Origin: Clostridia bacterium
GTDB taxonomy: Bacteria; Bacillota; Clostridia; Oscillospirales; Acutalibacteraceae
NCBI GenBank assembly: GCA_017440755.1
Contig: JAFSGP010000015.1
Location: forward strand, 1-64,000
Direction of reading: 5' to 3'
Length of the DNA stretch: 64,000 nucleotides
Under the pieces are notes generated by a model. It was not told the origin of the DNA. It did not search any database and saw only the letters and a program-made list of their open reading frames with translations. Every line of letters starts with the position of its first letter. Positions within the stretch are counted from its first letter, which is position 1. A program made the position numbers and the translations under genes. This document shows positions 15,087 through 23,919 of the stretch, one piece after another.

Positions 15087-17027
15087 ATGTTGAACATTAC
15101 CCTGCCCGGCGGCGATATCCGTCAGGTGGCAGAGGGCACCACGGTGGATGCCCTGTGCCGTGAGATTTCGATGGGTCTGTACCGCAACGCCTGTGCGGCG
15201 TTGGTGGACGGCAAGGTGGCGGACCTGCGCACCGAGCTGACAAGCGATTGCGAGGTGGCCATTCTCACCTTTGACGACCACGAGGGTCGCAAGGCATACT
15301 GGCACACCGTGTCCCACGTGATGGCACAGGCGGTCAAGCGCCTGTACCCTTCCGTTAAACTGACCATCGGTCCCTCCATCGACGAGGGCTTCTATTATGA
15401 CTTCGATTCCGACATCTCCATCACCCCTGAGGTGCTGGCGGAGATCGAGACGGAGATGAAGAAGATTATCAAAGAGGGTTTGGAGATCACCCGTTTCACT
15501 CTGCCCCGCGCCGAGGCGCTGGAGCGCATGGCGGACGAGCCCTACAAGGTGGAGCTGATCAACGACCTGCCGGAGGATGCCGCTATCTCCTTCTACACCC
15601 AGGGCGAGTTCACCGACCTGTGCGCCGGCCCTCACCTGACCGACACCGGTCGCCTAAAGGCGGTGAAGCTGCTGTCCGCCACCGGCGCCTACTGGCGCGG
15701 CGACTCCAACAATAAGATGCTCACCCGCATCTACGGCATCGCCTTCCCCAAGGCGAGCCAGCTGGAGGAACACCTGCTCCGTCTGGAGGAGGCGAAGAAG
15801 CGGGACCACAACAAGCTGGGTCGCGAGATGGAGTTCTTCACCACCGTGGAGTCCATCGGACAGGGTCTGCCCATTCTTCTGCCTAAGGGCGCCCGTGTTA
15901 TCCAGCTCTTACAGCGCTGGGTGGAGGACGAGGAGCAGAAGCGTGGCTACCTGCTGACTAAGACCCCCCTGATGGCGAAGCGGGACCTGTACAAGATCTC
16001 CGGTCACTGGGACCACTATCTGGACGGTATGTTCATTCTGGGCGACCCCTACGATGAGGAGAAAGAATGCTTCGCTATGCGTCCCATGACCTGCCCCTTC
16101 CAGTATCAGGTCTACCTCAACCGTGCCCGTTCCTACCGTGACCTGCCTATGCGTCTGGGTGAGACGTCCACCCTGTTCCGCAAGGAGGAGTCGGGCGAGA
16201 TGCACGGCCTGATTCGTGTGCGCCAGTTCACTATCTCCGAGGGTCACCTGGTACTCCGCCCCGATCAGCTGGAGGAGGAGTTCCGCGGCTGTCTGGAGCT
16301 GGCGAAGTACTGTCTGGATACCGTGGGTATGCTGGAGGACTGCACCTTCCGCTTCTCCCAGTGGGATCCCGCCAACCCCAAGAATAAGTACGAGGGTACC
16401 GCCGAGCAGTGGAACGAGGCCCAGGAGATTATGGGCAAGATTCTGGATAATCTGGGCGTGGAGTACACCATCGGTATCGACGAGGCGGCGTTCTACGGAC
16501 CTAAGCTGGACATTCAGTATAAGAACGTGTTCGGCAAGGAAGACACCATCGTTACCATTCAGATTGATATGCTGCTGGCGGAGAAGTTCGGTATGGAGTA
16601 TACTGACTCCGATGGGCAGAAGGTGCGCCCCTATATCATTCACCGCACCTCCCTTGGCTGCTACGAGCGCACCCTGGCGTACCTCATTGAGAAGTACGCA
16701 GGCGCTCTGCCCCTGTGGATGATGCCTACTCAGGTGATGGTGCTGCCCGTCACCGATCGTGCCCACGAGTATGCTCACGGGCTGGTGGAGAAGCTGGATG
16801 CCGCGGGTATCCGCGTGGAGGGCGACTTCCGCTCCGAGAAGCTGGGCTACAAGATTCGTGAGGCACAGCTGAATAAGATTCCCTATATGCTGGTCGTGGG
16901 CGATCGGGATATGGAGAATGGCACTGTCTCCGTCCGTACCCGTGGCGGCGAGGACTTGGGCGCTATGACCGCCGACGAGTTCATCGCCAAATGCCTGCTG
17001 GAGATTGCCACCAAAAAGAAGGATTAA
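15087..17027 (+). CDS. thrS: Threonyl-tRNA synthetase
   Basis: Charges tRNA-Thr. The 646-residue class II synthetase has an N-terminal TGS domain (about 1-60), an editing/second additional domain (about 65-235), a catalytic core (about 240-535) and a C-terminal anticodon-binding domain. Zinc and active-site elements are visible: MRPMTCPFQ (zinc Cys), MHGLIRVRQF (zinc His, motif 2 Arg) and IHRTSLGCYER (zinc His, motif 3). Length is normal. AAAAAGGAG precedes the ATG. Expression is under T-box control, and a terminator follows. Confidence 0.97.
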   Translation: MLNITLPGGDIRQVAEGTTVDALCREISMGLYRNACAALVDGKVADLRTELTSDCEVAILTFDDHEGRKAYWHTVSHVMAQAVKRLYPSVKLTIGPSIDEGFYYDFDSDISITPEVLAEIETEMKKIIKEGLEITRFTLPRAEALERMADEPYKVELINDLPEDAAISFYTQGEFTDLCAGPHLTDTGRLKAVKLLSATGAYWRGDSNNKMLTRIYGIAFPKASQLEEHLLRLEEAKKRDHNKLGREMEFFTTVESIGQGLPILLPKGARVIQLLQRWVEDEEQKRGYLLTKTPLMAKRDLYKISGHWDHYLDGMFILGDPYDEEKECFAMRPMTCPFQYQVYLNRARSYRDLPMRLGETSTLFRKEESGEMHGLIRVRQFTISEGHLVLRPDQLEEEFRGCLELAKYCLDTVGMLEDCTFRFSQWDPANPKNKYEGTAEQWNEAQEIMGKILDNLGVEYTIGIDEAAFYGPKLDIQYKNVFGKEDTIVTIQIDMLLAEKFGMEYTDSDGQKVRPYIIHRTSLGCYERTLAYLIEKYAGALPLWMMPTQVMVLPVTDRAHEYAHGLVEKLDAAGIRVEGDFRSEKLGYKIREAQLNKIPYMLVVGDRDMENGTVSVRTRGGEDLGAMTADEFIAKCLLEIATKKKD

Positions 17028-17033
17028 AGCAAA

Positions 17034-17065
17034 GAAAGAGCTCGGCTGCGCCGAGCTCTTTCTTT
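17034..17065 (+). terminator. Intrinsic terminator of thrS
   Basis: AAAGAAAGAGCTCGGC and GCCGAGCTCTTTCTTT form a long stem with a TGC loop; the 3' arm is T-rich. Confidence 0.88.
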
Positions 17066-17066
17066 G

Positions 17067-17460
17067 TAGTTAGGAGTTAGGAGTTAGGGGTTAGGAATGT
17101 AGGGGCGAACTGTGTTCGCCCGTTTTGGCGGTACGCACCTACCACGAATTTTATCGTAGGGAACGGATTTATCCGTTCCGTCAGCAATGCCGCAAACCGT
17201 AGGGGAGGGGCTTGCCCCTCCCGTTAACAACCCCTCCGAGTCGCCTACGGCGACCCACCTCCCCTTGCACAGGGGAGGCTGATAAGATGTGTACAGATCG
17301 TAGGGGAGGGACTTGCCCCTCCCGCCAAGGCTCCCTCCCCGAGGGAGCTGTCGCCGCAGGCAACTGAGGGAGTGAAATCGGCACAAACGACAACGGCTCG
17401 CTATACTCCCTCCGTCAAAACCTACGGTTTTGCCACCTAATCCAAAACAGAGGAAACCTT
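17067..17460. repeat. Cluster of extragenic palindromes and short tandem repeats
   Basis: No gene is visible here. The region starts with a 7-nt tandem repeat (about four copies of TTAGGAG, 17067-17096). Palindromes follow: one starting GTAGGGGCGAAC and closing TTCGCCCG (17098-17122); GGAACGGAT/ATCCGTTCC (17159-17179); and two copies of a GTAGGGGAGGG...CCCTCCCG unit (17198-17223, 17299-17324). A longer imperfect element follows, with CTCCCTC/GAGGGAG ends. Related units occur at 27775-28008, 30865-31052 and 43796-44060. Confidence 0.75.
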
Positions 17461-17481
17461 TCGGCTTCCCCTGTACAAATC

Positions 17482-17928
17482 TTATTCCACCGGGGGATCG
17501 CCCGGCTCCCGTAAAAAGTTGAGAATATCCTTGACCCCTTCGCCGGTCAGAGAATTGACGTGAAAAATCGTTCGGCATCCCGCCAGACGCAGCCAATTTT
17601 CTGCCCGCTGGGGGTTGCCGTCGGGGGCGTCGGTGTGGGTGACGATGCCGATGACCACCCGATTACAGGCGGTGGTGCAGCAGGGGGGATACAGGCTGTA
17701 TGGCTCGGTGGCGGAGAGCAGCAGTCCCACCACGTCCGCCTCGTAGCTGTACAGCGCCAGCGCCCGTCCCAGATGCTGGGTCTCGGCGTACTCGCCGGGG
17801 GTGTCGATGACCACGTCGGTGTGCTGAATATACTGGGTCTTGTGATAGTGGATCGCCTCGCCGCGGAGCGCCTGTGTGAGGGTGGTCTTGCCGCTGGCGA
17901 CCCGCCCCATCAAAATAATCTTTTTCAT
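17482..17928 (-). CDS. eutP: EutP/PduV-like small GTPase
   Basis: P-loop GTPase-like protein (148 aa) related to EutP, whose role in ethanolamine-type microcompartment systems is unclear; acetate kinase activity has been reported for a homologue. Motifs: GRVASGKTT (G1, residues 8-16), DTPGEY (G3, near 42), THTD (G4, near 98) and NSLTGEG (G5-like, near 125). It lies 2 nt after eutS. No other eut or pdu genes are in the window; downstream is repeat DNA. Confidence 0.88.
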   Translation of the reverse strand: MKKIILMGRVASGKTTLTQALRGEAIHYHKTQYIQHTDVVIDTPGEYAETQHLGRALALYSYEADVVGLLLSATEPYSLYPPCCTTACNRVVIGIVTHTDAPDGNPQRAENWLRLAGCRTIFHVNSLTGEGVKDILNFLREPGDPPVE

Positions 17929-17930
17929 AC

Positions 17931-18293
17931 TCAGGTGCGGGTGATGTCACACACGGTGAAGCCCAAGGTGTCACGGCAGTAGTCGGTGAGCGCCCGCAGC
18001 GCCGCCTCCACCTCGGATACCCGACCGGTGACGATGAGGGTGCCGCTGAAGCGGTCCACGAAGCCCAACTCCACGCCGGAGGTCTTGATGGCGATGTCGC
18101 CGGCGATGATGGCGGTCTCGGCGGGGGACATGGTGACGATGCCAATGGCCGCACAGGAATAGTCCACCGCCGGGTCAAGCCCTAACTTGCGGTAGATAAT
18201 CTTGTCGGGGTTGGCGATGATGTGGGCGATGGTAATCTGTTTGCCCGGCACCAGCTCCTGTATCAGTCGCATTTTATCCTGCATCGTTTCCAT
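17931..18293 (-). CDS. eutS: EutS-like bacterial microcompartment shell protein
   Basis: BMC-domain protein of 120 residues. The N-terminus MRLIQELVPGKQITIAHIIA, continuing with NPD, is the EutS/PduU signature, with a permuted BMC fold that makes hexameric shell tiles or caps. GIVTMSPAETAIIAGDIA (about 70-87) is the conserved core. The start at 18293 was chosen because the good promoter at 18332-18360 would begin transcription near 18325, leaving a short leader; the longer upstream reading is unlikely. It forms a two-gene operon with eutP. Confidence 0.88.
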   Translation of the reverse strand: METMQDKMRLIQELVPGKQITIAHIIANPDKIIYRKLGLDPAVDYSCAAIGIVTMSPAETAIIAGDIAIKTSGVELGFVDRFSGTLIVTGRVSEVEAALRALTDYCRDTLGFTVCDITRT

Positions 18294-18331
18294 TTGGCTG
18301 TCCCTCACTTTTTGCCTCATGATACGGATAT

Positions 18332-18360
18332 ATTGTACCACAATCGCTGGGATTTGGCAA
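18332..18360 (-). promoter_or_regulatory. Promoter of eutS-eutP
   Basis: Minus strand: TTGCCA, 17-bp spacer, TACAAT. It fixes the 5' end of the eutSP transcript and the choice of eutS start. Confidence 0.65.
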
Positions 18361-18381
18361 CAGGAAAAGTGAAAAAACGGC

Positions 18382-18415
18382 AAAAAAACACCGACCGTAA
18401 TTTACGGTCGGTGTT
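18382..18415 (-). terminator. Intrinsic terminator of the cmk-ispH-rpsA operon
   Basis: ACACCGACCGTAA and TTTACGGTCGGTGT form a stem followed on the minus strand by a T7 run. Confidence 0.88.
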
Positions 18416-18428
18416 TCGTTTTTGCAAA

Positions 18429-20465
18429 TTACTCAGCAGCCTCTTCCGCGGCGGGCTCCTCAGCGGGAGCTTCCACAGCCTCGGCGGGCTCCTCAGCGGG
18501 AGCCTCCTCAGCCACTTCGGGCTCCAGCAGAGCACGAATGGACAGGCTGATGCGCTGGCGGTCGTAGTCGATGGCGGTGATCTTAGCGGTGATCTCCTGA
18601 CCCACCTTCAGCTCGTCCTGGGGCTTCTCCACACGGTGGTTGGCAATCTGGGAAATGTGCACCAGACCGTCAATGCCGGGCAGAATCTGAGCAAAGGCAC
18701 CGAACGCGGTCATGCCCACCACCTTGGCGGTGACGATGCTGTCCACGGGATACTGAGCCTTGAAGATCTCCCACGGATTATCCTCGGCCTTGCGATAGCC
18801 CAGAGAAATCTTGCGCTTCTCGGCGTCCAGAGCCTTGATAAACACGGTGACGGTGTCGCCCACGTTCATCACCTCAGAGGGATGCTTGATGCGACCCCAG
18901 GACATCTCGGAAATGTGAACCATACCGTCCACACCGCCCAGGTCCACGAAAGCGCCGTAGCTGGTCAGGCTCTTCACCGCGCCGGTGTACTCCTGACCCA
19001 CCTCGGCCTGCGCCCAGAAGGCCTCCTCCTGCTCCTTGCGAGCAGCCTGAGCCACCAGACGAATGGAACCCACGGCGTGACGGCGATGGGCGTTAACCTC
19101 GATGATCTTCAGCTGGACGTCCTGACCCTTCAGGGGGCTCAGGTCCTCCATACGGTTGACGGAAGCGTGGGAAGCGGGCACGAATACGCGGAAGCCGCCG
19201 GTGACCACCAGCACGCCGCCCTTGATAACCTCAACGACGGTACCATCGAGAATGTCGCCGTTAGCCTCGGCGTCCACCACGGTCTGCCAGCCCTTGAGCG
19301 CGTCCACGCGCTTCTTGGACAGCATAATGGTGCCCTCCTGATCGTTGGTGCGCATGATGAGCAGCTCCAGCTCATCGCCCACCTTTACCAGATCGGCGGG
19401 ATTGGCGTTGGGGTCGTTGGAAAGCTCGTTAGCGGGGATATAGCCGGTCTGCTTGCGGCCGATGACTTCGACCTGCACTTCGTTGGGGGCAATAGCCACA
19501 ACCAACCCACGGACTTTATCATCAGTGGCGTTCTGCAGAGTTGCGTCGATAGCGGCGGCAAACTCCTCAGAGCTCATCTCCTCATAATTTTTGGTTTCCA
19601 GGACTTCGCTGTTGTTGACGATTTCGGACATGATGTAATGTACCTCCTTTATAATATCGGCGGGTGTGGAAGCACCGGCGGTCAGACCGACCGTCATACC
19701 ACCACGAAAGCGGTCACGAGGGAGCTCGTCTGCCGTCTCGACCCACAGGGTCGGACAGTAGGGAGCGCACACGTCACACAGCTTAGCGGTGTTGGAGCTT
19801 TTACGTCCACCGACAATAACCATTTGATCGCACTGCTTGGCTAATTGGATCGCTTCATCTTGCCTTTTCGCAGTTGCACTGCATATTGTATCAAATATTT
19901 TTAGATTTGTACAGAGTTTTTTTGCGATTTTTTCGCACTTTTTCCATACATTTTTATTAAAAGTGGTTTGCGCCACCATAATACACGAACTTTCGGCAAG
20001 TTGCGGGTTTTCTTTTAGGCAATTTTCCAGTTGCTCTTCATTTTGGAAGGTGTGCACCGTCCCCACGGCATGCCCGCGGATACCCAGCACCTCGGGGTGC
20101 TCCGCATTTCCCGCGATGAGCACGGTGGCTCCCTCGGCGGAATGGGTGGCAACGATGCGATGAATTTTAGATACGAAGGGGCAGGTAGCATCGCAGCAGG
20201 TCAGCCCCAGTTCCCGTATGCGGTCGTACACCGCTTGGGATACCCCGTGGGAGCGAATGACCAGCACGCTGTCGGCGGGGGTGTCCGCGGGGTCCTCTAC
20301 GATGCGCACCCCTTTTGCCGCCAGCTTATCCACCACCTGCGGGTTGTGGATAATGGGGCCGAGGGTGCAGACGGATTTGCCCGCCTCCAACAGGGAATAG
20401 ACTTGGTCAACCGCTTTATTCACGCCGAAGCAAAAGCCGGCGGTTTTCGCCAGATGAACCGACAT
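18429..20465 (-). CDS. ispH: IspH (HMBPP reductase) fused to ribosomal protein S1
   Basis: Bifunctional protein of 678 residues, a fusion known in Clostridia. Residues about 1-282 are 4-hydroxy-3-methylbut-2-enyl diphosphate reductase, the last step of the MEP isoprenoid pathway. Its Fe-S cysteines lie in GFCFGVNKAVD, CCDATCPFV and DTICSATAKRQ, with the AEHPEV motif present. Residues about 310-640 contain four S1 RNA-binding repeats (for example VGDTVTVFIKALDAEKRKISL), as in ribosomal protein S1. The tail (about 645-678) is an acidic Ala/Glu/Pro repeat. It is the last gene of the operon after cmk (12 nt apart). Confidence 0.96.
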   Translation of the reverse strand: MSVHLAKTAGFCFGVNKAVDQVYSLLEAGKSVCTLGPIIHNPQVVDKLAAKGVRIVEDPADTPADSVLVIRSHGVSQAVYDRIRELGLTCCDATCPFVSKIHRIVATHSAEGATVLIAGNAEHPEVLGIRGHAVGTVHTFQNEEQLENCLKENPQLAESSCIMVAQTTFNKNVWKKCEKIAKKLCTNLKIFDTICSATAKRQDEAIQLAKQCDQMVIVGGRKSSNTAKLCDVCAPYCPTLWVETADELPRDRFRGGMTVGLTAGASTPADIIKEVHYIMSEIVNNSEVLETKNYEEMSSEEFAAAIDATLQNATDDKVRGLVVAIAPNEVQVEVIGRKQTGYIPANELSNDPNANPADLVKVGDELELLIMRTNDQEGTIMLSKKRVDALKGWQTVVDAEANGDILDGTVVEVIKGGVLVVTGGFRVFVPASHASVNRMEDLSPLKGQDVQLKIIEVNAHRRHAVGSIRLVAQAARKEQEEAFWAQAEVGQEYTGAVKSLTSYGAFVDLGGVDGMVHISEMSWGRIKHPSEVMNVGDTVTVFIKALDAEKRKISLGYRKAEDNPWEIFKAQYPVDSIVTAKVVGMTAFGAFAQILPGIDGLVHISQIANHRVEKPQDELKVGQEITAKITAIDYDRQRISLSIRALLEPEVAEEAPAEEPAEAVEAPAEEPAAEEAAE

Positions 20466-20477
20466 AACGAAACTCCT

Positions 20478-21149
20478 TTATTTCTCCAGTTGTTGCCTAA
20501 CGACCGCGCGGATACGCGCCACCGACTGCTCCAGCGTGTCGCCGCTGGTGTCCACCGGCACCGCGTCCTCTGCCTGTCGTAGGGGAGCAATCTCCCGATG
20601 GGAGTCGTCGTAGTCCCGCTTAATCATATCCGCCAGCACCTCTTCGTAGGTGGCGGGGTCGCCTTTCTCCTGCAATTCCGCAAAGCGGCGGGTGGCGCGG
20701 GATTCGGGGGAGGCGGTGAGGAAAATCTTCACCTTAGCATTCGGCAAAATGACGGTGCCGATATCCCGTCCGTCCATCACCACCGAGTGGGTGGCGGCAA
20801 TATCCCGCTGGGTCTGCAGCAGGAAAGCCCGTACCGCGGGAATGGCGGATACGCGGCTGGCCGCCATGGAAATGGCGGGGGTGCGGATTTCTCCGCTGAC
20901 GTCCTCGCCGTTCAGCAGAACACGCTGTTCGCCCTCTCGATGGACCAGCTCCACCTTGATACCGTCCAGCGCGGCCACCACCGCCGCCTCGTCGGCAGGG
21001 TCAATCCCCTGCCGCAGAATGTGACAACCGATGGTGCGGTACAGCGCACCGGTATCCACGTAGATGAGCTCCAGCTCCTTTGCCAGAATCTTGGCAATGG
21101 TGCTTTTCCCTGCGCCGGCAGGACCGTCAATAGCAATGGCGTAATTCAT
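20478..21149 (-). CDS. cmk: Cytidylate kinase
   Basis: Phosphorylates CMP and dCMP with ATP. The 223-residue protein has the P-loop IDGPAGAGKSTIAK (about 6-19), VDTGALYRTIG (CMP binding), DGRDIGTVILPNA (about 128-140), and RDYDDSHREIAPLRQAEDA, which closes the active site. Normal length. Positioned before ispH-rpsA, as in many Firmicutes and Proteobacteria, and 11 nt after the flavoprotein gene. Confidence 0.96.
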   Translation of the reverse strand: MNYAIAIDGPAGAGKSTIAKILAKELELIYVDTGALYRTIGCHILRQGIDPADEAAVVAALDGIKVELVHREGEQRVLLNGEDVSGEIRTPAISMAASRVSAIPAVRAFLLQTQRDIAATHSVVMDGRDIGTVILPNAKVKIFLTASPESRATRRFAELQEKGDPATYEEVLADMIKRDYDDSHREIAPLRQAEDAVPVDTSGDTLEQSVARIRAVVRQQLEK

Positions 21150-21160
21150 AATGGCACTCC

Positions 21161-22384
21161 TTATTCTTGGTTTCCGGCGGCCATGCCGGTGGAGAAAGCA
21201 ATCTGCAGGTTAAACCCGCCGGTATAGGCGTCCACGTCCAGCACCTCGCCTGCAAAATACAGGCCGCTTACCAGCTTGGACTCCATGGTTTTCGCGTTGA
21301 TTTCCTTCACGCTGACACCGCCGGCGGTGACGATAGCCTCCGCAAGCGGGCGGAAGCCGTCGATGCGCACCGGCATCGCCTTGATGCCTGCCGCCAGTCG
21401 CTGCCGTTCCTCGCGGGTGACGGCATTGCATTTTTTGTTGGGGGCTATCTGCACCAGCCGCAGCATCACGGGAATGAGGGCGCGGGGGAGCAGCTTGCCC
21501 AAAGCATTAGCCAGGTCGCTGTTGTTCCGCTCGGCAAAATCTCGCAGAATGCGGGCGTCCAGCTGTTCGGGAGTAAGCCCCGGCTTCCAGTCAATCCACA
21601 GGGTATAGCGCCCCGCCGCCATCTGCCGCATATGGGCGCTGGCGGATAGCACCATGGGGCCGCTGACCCCGAAATGGGTGAACAGCATCTCCCCCAAATC
21701 GGTGTAGATGACCTTGTTTTTCTCGTTATCTTTAACGGTCAGACCGCAGTTTTTGAGGGATAATCCCTGCATATCGGGGCAGAAGGGGTCGGGGGACTCC
21801 AGCGCCACCAGAGAGGGGCGGGGGTCGATGACCGTGTGTCCTGCCTGCCGCGCCAGCGCGTACCCGTCGCCGGTGGAACCCGTCCCCGGATAGGAGCAGC
21901 CGCCTGTGGCAACCACCACACGGTCGGCAGCGAGGACGGTGCCGTCCTCCAGCCGTACACCGTTGCATACGCCGTCTTCGATGCACAGCTCGGTTACCCG
22001 TCCCTCAATGAAGCGGGCGCCGCCGCCCTTGGCGTATTTCACGATGCCGTCCACCACGTCCACCGCCTTGTCAGATACGGGGAATACACGGTCGCCTCGC
22101 TCGGTCTTGAGGGGGACGCCCTGTTCCTCCAACAGCGCCATCATATCCTGCGGGGTGAAGGCGGTGAGGGCGCTGTACAAGAAGCGCCCGTTCTCCGGTA
22201 CGTTGGCGATAAAGCGGTCTATGGTACAGTTGTTGGTGACGTTACACCGTCCCTTGCCGGTTATCATCACCTTGCGGGCGGGACGGGGGTTGCGCTCCAC
22301 CACCGTTACGGTGTGTCCCTGCCGTCCTGCGGCGCCGGCGGCAAGGCAGCCGGCCGCGCCACCGCCTACTATGATTACATTCAT
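21161..22384 (-). CDS. HI0933/BaiN-like NAD(P)/FAD-dependent oxidoreductase
   Basis: Flavoprotein of 407 residues with an N-terminal dinucleotide-binding motif VGGGAAGCLAAGAA (about 6-19). KVMITGKGRCNVTN (about 37-50) is the hallmark of the HI0933/YhiN family. A second nucleotide region VATGGCSYPGTGSTGDGY lies near 160, and the C-terminal TAGGVSVKEIN and GLYFAGEVLDVDAYTGG are typical. The physiological substrate is unknown; some clostridial relatives (BaiN) act on bile acids, but that cannot be inferred here. It overlaps the regulator gene upstream by 4 nt. Confidence 0.92.
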   Translation of the reverse strand: MNVIIVGGGAAGCLAAGAAGRQGHTVTVVERNPRPARKVMITGKGRCNVTNNCTIDRFIANVPENGRFLYSALTAFTPQDMMALLEEQGVPLKTERGDRVFPVSDKAVDVVDGIVKYAKGGGARFIEGRVTELCIEDGVCNGVRLEDGTVLAADRVVVATGGCSYPGTGSTGDGYALARQAGHTVIDPRPSLVALESPDPFCPDMQGLSLKNCGLTVKDNEKNKVIYTDLGEMLFTHFGVSGPMVLSASAHMRQMAAGRYTLWIDWKPGLTPEQLDARILRDFAERNNSDLANALGKLLPRALIPVMLRLVQIAPNKKCNAVTREERQRLAAGIKAMPVRIDGFRPLAEAIVTAGGVSVKEINAKTMESKLVSGLYFAGEVLDVDAYTGGFNLQIAFSTGMAAGNQE

Positions 22385-23265
22385 ACGCTCTCGTTCTCCG
22401 TTTCCTCAGGGGACTGGTACACACCGTACTGATGCCACAGCCGCTCCAGCTCCTCCAGCTTGGGGCGGGTACGGTCCACCGTGCGCAGGGATATGGCTAC
22501 GATAAGGGCGTTAATGACGCTCAGGGGCGCCACCAGAGAGTCCACCACCGCCGCCATATCGCTGTGGGCGGTGAGCAGGTCGCCGGCAAAGGGCGCAATA
22601 GGGGACAGGGGACTGTCGGTGAGCGCCACCACGCCCGCCCCCTTGGAGTGGGCATAATGGAGGGTCTGCACCGCCTTTTTGGAATAGCGGGGGAAGCTGA
22701 TGCCGATGACCACGTCCTCGGGGGATACGTCCAGCATCTCCTCAAATATTTCGCTTTGGCTGGAGGCGGCGATACGGCGCACCTGACCGCCCAGCAGCAT
22801 CTGCAGATAGTGGGTGAGGAAGCCTGCCAGATGCTTGCAGCTGCCCGCACCGAACACGTACACCTGTCGGGCGGCGGCAATGCGGTCCACCGCGGAATCG
22901 AAGGCCGCCTCGTCCAGCTCCTCCAGCGTGTGACGGATATTATGCACGTCCGCCGCCGCCACCTGCCGCAGCACCTCGCTGTCGGTCATACGGCTGCGGC
23001 TGACCTCCAGCCGCTGTACCATGGTCAGCTTGCTGCGGATAAGCTCCTGCACCGCCTTTTGCAGTTGAGGATAGCCCGCGAACCCCAGCTCGGTGGCAAA
23101 TCGCACCACCGTAGATTCGCTGACCCCCACCTCTTCGCCCAGACGGGCGGCGGTCATAAAGGCGGCCTCGTCGTAGTGGGTGGTGATGAATTCGGCAATG
23201 CGTCGCTGCCCCTTCGAAAAGCGGGGCGAGCAGGCTTGCATCAAGGCAGTTAAGGACGTGTTCAT
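22381..23265 (-). CDS. MurR/RpiR family transcriptional regulator
   Basis: Sugar-phosphate-responsive repressor or activator (294 aa). The N-terminal HTH_6 domain has the pattern FSKGQRRIAEFITTHYDEA, ARLGEEVGVSESTVVRFATE and LGFAGYPQLQ (about 15-75). The C-terminal SIS domain (about 115-260) contains VYVFGAGSCKHLAG and GISFPRYSKKAVQ. The ATG at 23265 has GAGGAG 11 nt upstream; the upstream GTG overlaps that site. It overlaps the flavoprotein gene by 4 nt, heading an operon with that gene, cmk and ispH-rpsA, which is an unusual partner set for this regulator family. Confidence 0.9.
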   Translation of the reverse strand: MNTSLTALMQACSPRFSKGQRRIAEFITTHYDEAAFMTAARLGEEVGVSESTVVRFATELGFAGYPQLQKAVQELIRSKLTMVQRLEVSRSRMTDSEVLRQVAAADVHNIRHTLEELDEAAFDSAVDRIAAARQVYVFGAGSCKHLAGFLTHYLQMLLGGQVRRIAASSQSEIFEEMLDVSPEDVVIGISFPRYSKKAVQTLHYAHSKGAGVVALTDSPLSPIAPFAGDLLTAHSDMAAVVDSLVAPLSVINALIVAISLRTVDRTRPKLEELERLWHQYGVYQSPEETENESV

Positions 23266-23367
23266 TTTGGCATCCACTCCTCATCAAAATGGCATACATA
23301 CAATCCTATTCTACCTTATAAACGCAAAAAATGCAAGATGCAGTTATGCATCTTGCAAAATTTGTCA

Positions 23368-23907
23368 TCAAAAGCGGAACAGTCGCCGCAAACGGGGGCT
23401 AAACACCGCCACGTAGTGGCTGATAACGCGGGTAAGCCCGATGTCATACAGCAAAAACACCCCATTGCCCAGCAGCAGAAGCAGACCGTACACAGTTTTG
23501 CCCGCAATGGTGAAGGCGGCAGTATCCAGATGTAAAAACGTGAGCAAAACCCAGTAAATTCCTACCACCGTGCCATTGAACAGGGCGAATTTGATCACCC
23601 ATTCCGCCACAGGCTTGCGCAGGGCTTCGATGAGGGATTTCACGATGGGATAGTACCCGAAAAAGCCGATAAACAACAGTTTCGGCTCCCATGCGGGCAC
23701 CAGCAGAAGGGAGAGCAGGCATACCGTGACGTACACCGACAGGGCGTACCGTCGCCCCAGCTCCACCACAGTGGGCACCAGCAGCAGTCCCGCCACCGCG
23801 GGCAGACCGATTTCGCTGACGGGAACCACCGTCAGCAGCATCGCCAGCGTGGCGAGGGCGGCGGTCATACCGCAGAGGGCGACCCGTCCGCCGTTCTTGT
23901 TTTTCAT
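23368..23907 (-). CDS. Conserved membrane protein (ECF S-component-like)
   Basis: A 179-residue integral membrane protein with five or six hydrophobic helices (about 8-30, 32-50, 55-72, 75-95, 105-130, 135-160) and little else. The pattern ALCGMTAALATLAMLL at the start and the general layout resemble substrate-binding (S) subunits of energy-coupling factor transporters, but I see no specific vitamin-binding motif. It is the last gene of a run with DUF5685 and a DnaJ-like gene; spacing to the latter is 12 nt. Confidence 0.7.
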   Translation of the reverse strand: MKNKNGGRVALCGMTAALATLAMLLTVVPVSEIGLPAVAGLLLVPTVVELGRRYALSVYVTVCLLSLLLVPAWEPKLLFIGFFGYYPIVKSLIEALRKPVAEWVIKFALFNGTVVGIYWVLLTFLHLDTAAFTIAGKTVYGLLLLLGNGVFLLYDIGLTRVISHYVAVFSPRLRRLFRF

Positions 23908-23919
23908 GTCCGTGCCCCC

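Noticed and set aside
18294-18383. 30-residue N-terminal extension of EutS
   Set aside because: It would start upstream of the predicted transcription start and is not part of the EutS family.
18222-19844. 540-codon plus-strand frame opposite ispH-rpsA
   Set aside because: Antisense shadow; no ribosome-binding site or family pattern.
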